Assembly (NCBI RefSeq): GCF_019880305.1
Contig: NZ_CP082301.1
Span: forward strand, 620,001 to 684,000
Reading direction: 5' to 3'
Source of the DNA: Streptomyces decoyicus
Lineage (GTDB): Bacteria; Actinomycetota; Actinomycetes; Streptomycetales; Streptomycetaceae
DNA: 64,000 nt
The notes under the pieces are model-generated. The model was not told the origin of the DNA. It saw only the letters and a list, made by a program, of their open reading frames with translations, and searched no databases. Positions 57,460 through 64,000 of this stretch are shown one piece after another (the stretch's first letter is position 1; every line of letters begins with the position of its first letter). The position numbers and the translations under genes are program-made.

Positions 57460-58455
57460 ATGAGCACGGGAGCCGCACCCGTCCGTCAGCTCGACGCCAC
57501 CGGCGCCGGTGAACTGCGCCAGGCCGCCGAGAAGATCCTCGCCGAATTCGGCACCTCCGCCACCTCCCCCGAACTCCTCGCCCGTGTCGCCGAATTCGCC
57601 GCCCAGCTGAGCGAGTCCATCCGCCACGAGCTGCGCCCCGTCGACACCGACGCGGGCCTGTTCGTCCTGCGCGGGCCGGAGGTCGACGACACCGAGATAG
57701 GCCCCACCCCTTCGAGTTGGGCCACGGCCGGCGACAGCGCCGCCGTCCACGACATCGTCCTGCTGCTGCTCGCCACCGTCATGGGCAACCCCATCGCCTG
57801 GGAAGGCCAGCAGGACGGCCGCTTCGTGCACAACATCGTCCCCGCCCCCGGTCACGAGACCGAGCAGACCGGCGCCAGCAGCACCGTCCTGCTCAGCCCG
57901 CACACCGAGGACGCCTTCCACCCAGGGCGGGCCCACCTGCTGATGCTCGGCTGCATGCGCAACCACGACCACATCGCCACCACCGCCGCCAGCATCCGCA
58001 ACGTCCGGCTCTCCGAGGCGGACACCGCGCTGCTGACCCGCCCACGGCTGCCGATCCTGCCCGACGACGCCTACACCGAGGCCCGGAATTTCGACGACGG
58101 GAAGCCGCCCGGCGTGCCGACGCTCTTCCACGCCCGGGACGGCCTCACCCTCCGCTTCGACCCGGCCTACACCCCGCTCGATGACGCGACCCCCGCCCAC
58201 CGGGCCGCGTACGAGCGTCTCTCGGCCGAACTCGCCCGCGTCTCGGGCGCCGTGAGCCTGAGCCCCGGCGAGGTCCTGGTCGTCGACAACGATCTCGTCG
58301 TGCACGGCCGCGTCCCCTTCCAGGCCCGCTACGACGGCACCGACCGCTGGCTCAAGCGCGCCTCCGTCCGCGTCCCCGCGCGCCGGACACGCCCCCTGGC
58401 CGAGCAGGACGAGCACGGTTACGGTCAAGCCGCCATCGAAGCCCACGCCGCCTGA
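57460..58455 (+). CDS. Clavaminate synthase-like Fe(II)/2-oxoglutarate dioxygenase
   Basis: 331 residues. The iron-binding HxE triad is visible: HTEDAFHPGRAH near residue 146 gives His and Glu, and VVDNDLVVHGRVPF near 270 gives the distal His; RWLKRASVRVP follows with the likely 2-oxoglutarate Arg. The HTEDAFHP and RNHDHIATTAAS surroundings match the clavaminate synthase-like group that includes VioC and AsnO, which hydroxylate free amino acids at C-beta. Predicted role: beta-hydroxylation of an amino acid building block, creating an alpha/beta-hydroxy ligand for iron. ATG 57460 fits family length; the frame is open to 57343 with poor composition. First gene of the operon; 28 bp before the SbnB-like gene. 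Confidence 0.88.
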   Translation: MSTGAAPVRQLDATGAGELRQAAEKILAEFGTSATSPELLARVAEFAAQLSESIRHELRPVDTDAGLFVLRGPEVDDTEIGPTPSSWATAGDSAAVHDIVLLLLATVMGNPIAWEGQQDGRFVHNIVPAPGHETEQTGASSTVLLSPHTEDAFHPGRAHLLMLGCMRNHDHIATTAASIRNVRLSEADTALLTRPRLPILPDDAYTEARNFDDGKPPGVPTLFHARDGLTLRFDPAYTPLDDATPAHRAAYERLSAELARVSGAVSLSPGEVLVVDNDLVVHGRVPFQARYDGTDRWLKRASVRVPARRTRPLAEQDEHGYGQAAIEAHAA

Positions 58456-58483
58456 CCGCCCCCACGCCCCACCAAGGACGGAC

Positions 58484-59509
58484 ATGACCGAGACCACCGT
58501 GGCCGACGAAGCCCACCCCATACCCGCCGACGACAAGAACCTGCGCATCCTGTCGACGACGGACCTCGCCGGGATCGACATATCCCTGGCCGACGTCGTC
58601 GCGACCGTCGAAGGCGCCTACCGCACGCTGCACGCAGGCCGGTCGGACAACCCCCGCAAGCTCACCGTCAAGCCCGACGACGGGCACTCGGTCTCCTACG
58701 CGATGCTCGGCCGGGACGGCTCCCGCAACGTCGTCGCCATCAAGACCTCCTACAAGCACGGACTCGACAAGGGCCGCGACGACCAGCACTACTACACCGC
58801 GCTCACCCTCTACGACGACGTCACCGGCCTGCCCGTCGCGATGATGGACTGCGGCCGCATCGGCTCACTGCGCACCCCCGCCGTCTCCGCCCTCCTGGCC
58901 CGGGAATGCGCCCGGCCCGGCGCCCGCAGCGCCCTGGTCATCGGCACCGGCACCCAAGGCCGCCTGGCCCTGCCGTTCCTGCTGACGACCCTCCCGGACC
59001 TGGACCGTCTGATGCTCTTCGGCACCCACCCCGAGGGCATCGACGCCGTACATGCGGAGTTGCGCGCGCACTTCCCGGACCGGGACGTGGAGATCGTCAC
59101 CGATCTGCGGGCCGCGGCAGCCGACGCCGACATCGTCGTCGCCACCGCCGGCGCGCACACCCCGGCAGCCGTCGAGGCCGGGTGGCTCAAGCCGGGCGCG
59201 CTGTCCATCCTGGTGGGTCACGGGCTGGCGCCCTCCACCCTGCACCGCGCCGACCGCGTCGTGGCGACCAGCGAGGCGCAAATGAAGGTCACCGGCACCG
59301 ACATGGCCGGCGACAACGGCGAATTCCCGCCCGTCGACACCGAGTTCCCGCCCGTCGTCGCCGGCATCACCGCGGGCCGCCGCTCGGCTCAGGAACGCAT
59401 CTTCGCCTACAACAGCGGCCTCGTCGTCACCGACATCGCGCTGGGCCACCGCTTCGCCCAACTCGCCCTCGACCAGGGCCTGGGAGTGCAGGTGCCGCTG
59501 TGGCAGTGA
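58484..59509 (+). CDS. SbnB-like dehydrogenase (ornithine cyclodeaminase/mu-crystallin family)
   Basis: 341 residues. Family landmarks: KTSYKHG (substrate-binding Lys region), CGRIGSLRTPAVSALLA, Rossmann motif VIGTGTQGRLALPFL, DADIVVATAGAHTP and GHRFAQLALDQGLG. In staphyloferrin B synthesis, SbnB oxidatively cleaves N-(1-amino-1-carboxy-2-ethyl)-glutamate with NAD to give L-2,3-diaminopropionate (Dap) and 2-oxoglutarate. The SbnA-like gene in the same operon makes that assignment likely; a plain ornithine cyclodeaminase is the alternative. AAGGA lies 6 nt before ATG 58484. Confidence 0.87.
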   Translation: MTETTVADEAHPIPADDKNLRILSTTDLAGIDISLADVVATVEGAYRTLHAGRSDNPRKLTVKPDDGHSVSYAMLGRDGSRNVVAIKTSYKHGLDKGRDDQHYYTALTLYDDVTGLPVAMMDCGRIGSLRTPAVSALLARECARPGARSALVIGTGTQGRLALPFLLTTLPDLDRLMLFGTHPEGIDAVHAELRAHFPDRDVEIVTDLRAAAADADIVVATAGAHTPAAVEAGWLKPGALSILVGHGLAPSTLHRADRVVATSEAQMKVTGTDMAGDNGEFPPVDTEFPPVVAGITAGRRSAQERIFAYNSGLVVTDIALGHRFAQLALDQGLGVQVPLWQ

Positions 59510-60882
59510 CCGGCCTCCCCACCGCGCCAGTGCCGACCCTGCCCGCCCACACCGACCCGGACACCGACCGGGTGCTGGACAGCGGCCTGCTGCACGAGCT
59601 GTCCTACGCCTTCGGCGGCCCCTTCCACTTCCTGCTCCCGCACCGCTTCGACGCCAACCTCGCCGCCCTCCGCACCGCGCTGAGCGACGCCGGGGTCGAG
59701 GGGCGGGTGTACTACGCGAAGAAGGCCAACAAGGCGGCCGTGTGGATGGAGCGCTGCGCCGCCCACCAGGCGGGCGTCGACGTGGCCAGCGTCGGGGAGC
59801 TGCGCGAGGCCCTCGGGCACGGGGTGCGCGGCGAGAACCTCGTCGTCACCGGACCGGCCAAGAGCGACGAGCTGCTGCGGCTGGCCCTCCTCCAGGGGTG
59901 TCTGATCGCCGTCGACGCGCTCGACGAACTGGACCTGCTCATCACGCTCGCGCTGACCGGTACGGTGCGCCCGGCCCGGCTGCTGCTGCGCCGTCTGCCG
60001 CCCGCACAGCCGCACAGCCGCTTCGGCCTGACCGCCGCCGAGGTCGAGGCCGCGCTGGACCGGTGCGTGCGGGCCGGGGACGCGGTACGGATGGAAGGCT
60101 TCAGCTTCCATCTGTCCGGCTATGCCACCCAGCCGCGCGCCGACCTCGCCGGCGAACTCGTCGACCTGTGCCTGAAGGCCCGGGTGCTGGGTCTGCAGGC
60201 CGACCGCATCAGCATCGGCGGCGGCTTCGCCGTCGACTACAGCCCCGCCGACCACTGGCGCACCTTCCTCGCCGACCAGCGCCCCGAGCACTACCACGCA
60301 CACAAGGCGTTCCGGAGCGGCGACTTCTACCCCTACCACTCGCCCGTCGCCGGAGCCGGCGCGCTGCGCACCATCCTGGCCGCCGTCCCCGAGGGCGGGC
60401 GGACCAGCCTGGCCGAACTCCTCAAGGAGACCGGGACGTTGCTGATGATGGAGCCCGGCCGCGCACTGCTGGACGGAGCGGGCGCCACGGTCTTCTGCAT
60501 CCAGGGCGTCAAGGACCGTGAGGGTTACCGCATCATCACCGTCGACGGCACCAGCCTGAGCCTGTCCGAGCAGTGGTTCAACAGCGAATACCTCCCCGAC
60601 CCGCAGCTGGTGACCCCCGCCGGCCGGCCAAACGGCGGCGAAACGCACCCCGCGTGTGTGGGGGGAGCCTCGTGCCTGGAGTCGGACATGGTCACCTGGC
60701 GCAAGGTCCCCTTCCCCGCTCGCCCGCGGGTCGGCGACCTCCTCGTCTACCCGAACACGGCCGGCTACCAGATGGACTCCAACGAGTCCCCCTTCCACGA
60801 CCTGCCGCTGCCGCCCAAGGTCGTACTGGACCGACTGGGCAACCGCCCGCGCTGGCGCCTGGACCGCCGCCCCGCATGCTGA
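59506..60882 (+). CDS. Y4yA-type PLP-dependent decarboxylase (fold III)
   Basis: 458 residues, diaminopimelate/ornithine decarboxylase superfamily. The PLP Lys is in YYAKKANKA near residue 67, the glycine loop is SIGGGFAVDY, a phosphate/substrate motif is MEPGRALLDG, the catalytic Cys region is GGASCLESD, and the C-terminal YPNTAGYQMDSNESPFHD matches the Y4yA family found beside siderophore-like genes in rhizobia. SbnH, from the same fold, decarboxylates citryl-Dap in staphyloferrin B assembly. Here the substrate is unknown: Dap itself or a Dap conjugate. GTG 59506 overlaps the SbnB-like stop as GTGA; GTG 59500 is possible. Confidence 0.87.
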   Translation: MTGLPTAPVPTLPAHTDPDTDRVLDSGLLHELSYAFGGPFHFLLPHRFDANLAALRTALSDAGVEGRVYYAKKANKAAVWMERCAAHQAGVDVASVGELREALGHGVRGENLVVTGPAKSDELLRLALLQGCLIAVDALDELDLLITLALTGTVRPARLLLRRLPPAQPHSRFGLTAAEVEAALDRCVRAGDAVRMEGFSFHLSGYATQPRADLAGELVDLCLKARVLGLQADRISIGGGFAVDYSPADHWRTFLADQRPEHYHAHKAFRSGDFYPYHSPVAGAGALRTILAAVPEGGRTSLAELLKETGTLLMMEPGRALLDGAGATVFCIQGVKDREGYRIITVDGTSLSLSEQWFNSEYLPDPQLVTPAGRPNGGETHPACVGGASCLESDMVTWRKVPFPARPRVGDLLVYPNTAGYQMDSNESPFHDLPLPPKVVLDRLGNRPRWRLDRRPAC

Positions 60883-60908
60883 CCTTCGACCCGCCCAGGA
60901 GTGTTCCC

Positions 60909-61934
60909 ATGAACGAGGCCCTCGCGCGCCCCGCCGTGGTCTCCCGCATATCCGACCTCATCGGATACACCCCGCTGCTGGAGCTGTGCCGCACCGAAAC
61001 GGGCAGTCGCCTCCTGCTCAAGCTGGAGATGTACAACCCGACCGGCACCGCCAAGATCCGCATGGCCCGCGCAATGGTGGACGCCGCCGAGCAGGCCGGC
61101 GAACTGCGGCCCGGCGGCCGCATCATCGAATCCACCTCCGGCAACACCGGCCTCGGCCTTGCGGTCATCGCCGCCGAGCGCGGCTACACCTTCACCGCCA
61201 TCGTCGACCACCACGCCGCCGCCGACAAACTGCGCGGCATGCAGGCGCTCGGCACGGAGCTGGTCTACGTCGTCGACGACGGCACCGAGGAACTGGCCAC
61301 CGCCGCCCGCGAAGAGCTCGCCGAGGAGATGGCCCGCGGCCAGGACAACACCATCTTCACCGAGCAGCACAACAACCCCGCCAACGGCGTCGGCTACTTC
61401 CCCGTCGCCCACGAACTCCACCAGGCACTCGACGGGGAGATCGACGTCGTGATCGGCGCGGTCGGAACCGGTGGCATGCTCTGCGGCACCACCCGTGAAC
61501 TGCGCAAGCTCGTACCCGACTTCACCACCATCGGCGTCGAACCGAAGGGGTCGATTGCCTTCGGCGGCCCCGCGCACGACTACTACCAGTCGGGGACCGG
61601 CACGCCCGAAGGCGCCGAGATCGGTGCCCTCGTCGACTTCGACCTGATCGACGAGGGCGTCAAGGTCGGGGACGTCGAAGCCTTCGCCACCGCTCGCGCG
61701 CTCGCCCGCACGGGACTGCTCATCGGCGGCTCGGCCGGCGGAGTCGTCCACGAGGCCCTGACCCGCCTGCCCTCGCTCCCGCCGGGCAGCACCATGGTCG
61801 CCCTGGTCAATGACGGGGGCGAAAAGTACCTGGACACCGTCTTCAACGACGACTGGATGAACGCCCGCCACCTCCTCGATCCCGCCCTGGAGCGGGAGAT
61901 CGACGAGAAGATCACCAAACTCCGCAGGATTTGA
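60909..61934 (+). CDS. SbnA-like PLP synthase (cysteine synthase family)
   Basis: 341 residues, fold II PLP enzyme. The PLP Lys lies in MYNPTGTAKIRMA, the phosphate/carboxylate loop is ESTSGNTGLGLA, and the glycine loop is GAVGTGGMLCGTTREL. The NPTGTAK form instead of the NPxGSxKDR of true cysteine synthases is seen in SbnA-like proteins, which join O-phosphoserine and glutamate. With the SbnB-like enzyme it would supply L-Dap. AGGAG is 8 nt before ATG 60909. Its stop overlaps the MATE start. A generic cysteine synthase is less likely given the company it keeps. Confidence 0.88.
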   Translation: MNEALARPAVVSRISDLIGYTPLLELCRTETGSRLLLKLEMYNPTGTAKIRMARAMVDAAEQAGELRPGGRIIESTSGNTGLGLAVIAAERGYTFTAIVDHHAAADKLRGMQALGTELVYVVDDGTEELATAAREELAEEMARGQDNTIFTEQHNNPANGVGYFPVAHELHQALDGEIDVVIGAVGTGGMLCGTTRELRKLVPDFTTIGVEPKGSIAFGGPAHDYYQSGTGTPEGAEIGALVDFDLIDEGVKVGDVEAFATARALARTGLLIGGSAGGVVHEALTRLPSLPPGSTMVALVNDGGEKYLDTVFNDDWMNARHLLDPALEREIDEKITKLRRI

Positions 61935-63361
61935 TGCCCGCCATGCAGCTGACCACCCTCCTCCGCGACAGTCGCGCCCTGGCCACCCTCGCCGTCCCGC
62001 TGATCCTCACGCAGCTCGCACAGGTCGCACTGACCACCACCGACACCGTGATGATGGGCATACTCGGCACAGCCGACCTCGCGGCGGGGGGACTGGCCAT
62101 CGTCCTCTTCAACCAGCTGCGCACCATGGGCGTCGGCCTCGTCACCTCCGTCGGCAACCAGATAGCCGCCGCCTCCGCCCGCGCGGAGTCGGCCCAGGAC
62201 ACCGGGCCGGGCACCGCGCGGGACGAGAGCGACGACGAGGTGCGCGAGATCGTCCGCGCCAGCCTCGCCGTGGCCACCCTCGCCGGTATCGCCGGCGCCG
62301 TGCTCATGCTGCTCATCGGGCAGACGCTGACCCTCCTGGGACAGGAGGCCGACGTCGTCGCCCGCGTGCAGACCATGCTGCTGGCCCTCGCGCCCGGTCT
62401 GGTGCCCTGCCTCTGGTTCCAGGCCATCCGCCAGTTCACCGTCGGAATGCGCCGTCCGCAGGCCCTGCTCCAGATCACCATCGCCTCCGTCGCCGTCAAC
62501 GCCGGCATCAACTGGGTCCTCATCCACGGCACCTGGGGCCTGCCGAAGCTCGGCCTGCCGGGCGTCGGCGTGGCCACCACCCTGGTCTACCTGCTGTCCT
62601 TCCTGGCCCTCTACCTGTCGGCGAAGAAGGACGCGGTCCTCGCCCCCCTCCTCAGCCTCAACATCGCCAAGGCCGACCGCGCCACCGCCCGCCGTCTGGT
62701 CCGGCTCGGCATACCCATCGCCGCGACCTACGGCTCCGAAGCCGGCTTCTTCTCCGTCACCGCCCTGATGGCCGGCTCGTTCGGCAGCGCCGCCCTGGCC
62801 GCGCACACCGCCGTCAACCAGCTCGTCTACATCGTCTTCCAGGTCGCCGTCGGCCTCTCCCACGCCGCGTCCATCAACGTCAGCCGGGAACTCGCCCTCG
62901 GCCGCACCGAGGCCGCGCTACGCATCAAGAACACCGCCCTGGCCTGCGCCGGAGCCGTCATGGTCGTGGTGGGCATCGGCTACATCACCCTGCCCGACCT
63001 GGTACTGAGCCCCTTCTTCGACACCAGCAGCGCCCGCGACGCACAGGCGGTGTCGATCGCCACCCACCTCCTCCTTGTGATCATGGTGTTGCAGTTCTTC
63101 GACTGCGCCCAGAACATCGGCGTCGGACTCCTGCGCGGCCTCGACGACACCAAGAGCGGCTTCCGCATCACCCTCGTCGGCTACTGGGCCATCGGCCTGC
63201 CCGCCGCATGGCTGCTGGGCTACGCCGCCGGGCTCCACACCCTCGGCATCTGGCTCGGCCTGCTCACCGGCCTCGCCGCCACCGCCATCCTGCTCCTGCG
63301 CCGCTACAGCGCAAGCCTGCGCGCGAAGTTCACCGCACAGCAGGCGGTGCCCACGGCGTGA
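61934..63361 (+). CDS. MATE-family exporter
   Basis: 475 residues, about 12 membrane segments in two six-helix halves. LAVPLILTQLAQVALTTTDTV near the N-terminus, AIRQFTVGMRRPQ at the end of half 1, and AAHTAVNQLVYIVFQVAVGLS in half 2 are MATE/NorM signatures. A charged loop (about residues 82-110) is longer than usual. As last gene of an iron-box operon of biosynthetic enzymes it probably exports their product. ATG 61934 overlaps the SbnA-like stop; AGGA is 5 nt upstream. Confidence 0.92.
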   Translation: MPAMQLTTLLRDSRALATLAVPLILTQLAQVALTTTDTVMMGILGTADLAAGGLAIVLFNQLRTMGVGLVTSVGNQIAAASARAESAQDTGPGTARDESDDEVREIVRASLAVATLAGIAGAVLMLLIGQTLTLLGQEADVVARVQTMLLALAPGLVPCLWFQAIRQFTVGMRRPQALLQITIASVAVNAGINWVLIHGTWGLPKLGLPGVGVATTLVYLLSFLALYLSAKKDAVLAPLLSLNIAKADRATARRLVRLGIPIAATYGSEAGFFSVTALMAGSFGSAALAAHTAVNQLVYIVFQVAVGLSHAASINVSRELALGRTEAALRIKNTALACAGAVMVVVGIGYITLPDLVLSPFFDTSSARDAQAVSIATHLLLVIMVLQFFDCAQNIGVGLLRGLDDTKSGFRITLVGYWAIGLPAAWLLGYAAGLHTLGIWLGLLTGLAATAILLLRRYSASLRAKFTAQQAVPTA

Positions 63362-63402
63362 GCCGGCCCCTCGGGCCTGCGCAGCACCGTCTCGTATCGT
63401 GC

Positions 63403-63435
63403 GCCCCGCTTCCCGGTCGCACCGGAAAGCGGGGC
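63403..63435. terminator. Terminator hairpin between MATE and kinase genes
   Basis: 15-bp arms gccccgcttcccggt and accggaaagcggggc with one mismatch and a 3-nt loop, between convergent genes; likely serves both. Confidence 0.75.
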
Positions 63436-63491
63436 TCCCGAACGCTCCGGCCGCGGTACACCGGCCTTGATGAGGCTCGGTCGCTCCGTGC

Positions 63492-64000
63492 CTACAGCGA
63501 ACCGCCTCTCAGAACACGGTCGAGTGCTGCCCGGCCCGCGGGTCCCCATGTCGGCTTGCCGCCAGGAAGGCCCCGGTCGCCGTTCTGGCCCATGAGCATG
63601 AGGAACAGGCTCTTCAGGGCGGCCAGCCCGCGGGCGCGCCGGATCGTCCCCTCGTCTGCCTGCGCGTATGCGTCGAAGAAGGGTGAGGCGGAGTCGGCGG
63701 GAAGGAGGACCCATGCGGCCGCGAGGTCCCACGCCGGATCGCCGGCGAACATGTCACCGAAGTCGATCACGCCCGAGAGCGTCCCGTCCGAGACGACGAC
63801 GTTCGCGGGATGAAGGTCGCCGTGCACCCAGAGCGGCGGGCCCTCCCACTCGGGCGCCGCGACGGCGTCGTCCCAGACAGCCCGGACATCGTCGGCGAGG
63901 TCGTCGGGGACGACGGCGTGGAAGAAGTGGTCGAATCCGTCCGTGCACTTCTTGGGGTGGTCGCCGCGGTCCTCAGTGATCGGCGCGTCTTCGGGCGCCT
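63492..64000 (-). CDS. APH-family phosphotransferase (partial, start beyond right edge)
   Basis: The last 168 residues are visible. Catalytic loop WVHGDLHPANVVV and metal-binding VIDFGD are the aminoglycoside phosphotransferase/choline kinase hallmarks; FAGDPAWDLAAAW follows as in typical APH-fold proteins. Substrate unknown: it could phosphorylate an antibiotic (resistance) or a small metabolite. The N-terminal lobe lies outside the window. Convergent with the MATE gene, so probably not part of the iron-regulated operon. Confidence 0.85.
   Translation of the reverse strand, partial: APEDAPITEDRGDHPKKCTDGFDHFFHAVVPDDLADDVRAVWDDAVAAPEWEGPPLWVHGDLHPANVVVSDGTLSGVIDFGDMFAGDPAWDLAAAWVLLPADSASPFFDAYAQADEGTIRRARGLAALKSLFLMLMGQNGDRGLPGGKPTWGPAGRAALDRVLRGGSL

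Overview
The window is very GC-rich with strongly GC-biased third codon positions. It carries giant modular NRPS genes, an actinobacterial gas-vesicle operon (O-A-F-G-J-L-S-K), a CsbD/STAS stress-gene neighbourhood, and iron boxes of the DmdR/IdeR type. Together these point to a Streptomyces or close relative. No tRNA, rRNA, CRISPR array or intact insertion sequence was seen.

1-37.6 kb, all minus strand: a nonribosomal peptide cluster. In transcription order it reads cytochrome P450 (37563-36355), stand-alone serine hydrolase of the penicillin-binding-protein type (36174-34819), five-module NRPS A (34664-16026), then NRPS B (16014 to beyond base 1). NRPS A is A-T, three C-A-T-E modules, then C-A-T. 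NRPS B is C-A-T-E, C-A-T, C-A-T-E, C-A-T, C and continues out of the window. Reading the binding-pocket residues by eye gives the order a - D-b - D-Val - D-b - a - D-(basic) - Thr - D-(basic) - Val - at least one more. The PBP-type hydrolase resembles the trans-acting cyclases of the surugamide/desotamide/mannopeptimycin class, so a head-to-tail macrocycle of at least ten residues is the likely product.

37.6-43.2 kb: a gene-poor stretch of remnants and short repeats. It holds a STAS-domain protein behind a sigma-B-like promoter, a secreted histidine-rich miniprotein, a CsbD-like protein bracketed by two perfect long hairpins, a 14-copy hexanucleotide microsatellite and two small unknown proteins. 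43.2-47.7 kb: a DUF817 membrane protein convergent with a complete eight-gene gas-vesicle operon. 47.9-52.0 kb: a secreted trypsin-like protease with a propeller-like repeat domain, then a GMC oxidoreductase.

52.2-63.4 kb: an iron-responsive divergon. Leftward, a four-gene Opp/Nik-type importer (binding lipoprotein, two permeases, fused double ATPase), each gene overlapping the next by 4 nt. Rightward, a clavaminate-synthase-like dioxygenase, an SbnB-like dehydrogenase, a Y4yA-type PLP decarboxylase, an SbnA-like synthase and a MATE exporter. Two iron boxes lie between them. This looks like a compact 2,3-diaminopropionate-based metallophore system with no recognisable condensing enzyme at the locus. 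A partial APH-family kinase closes the right edge.
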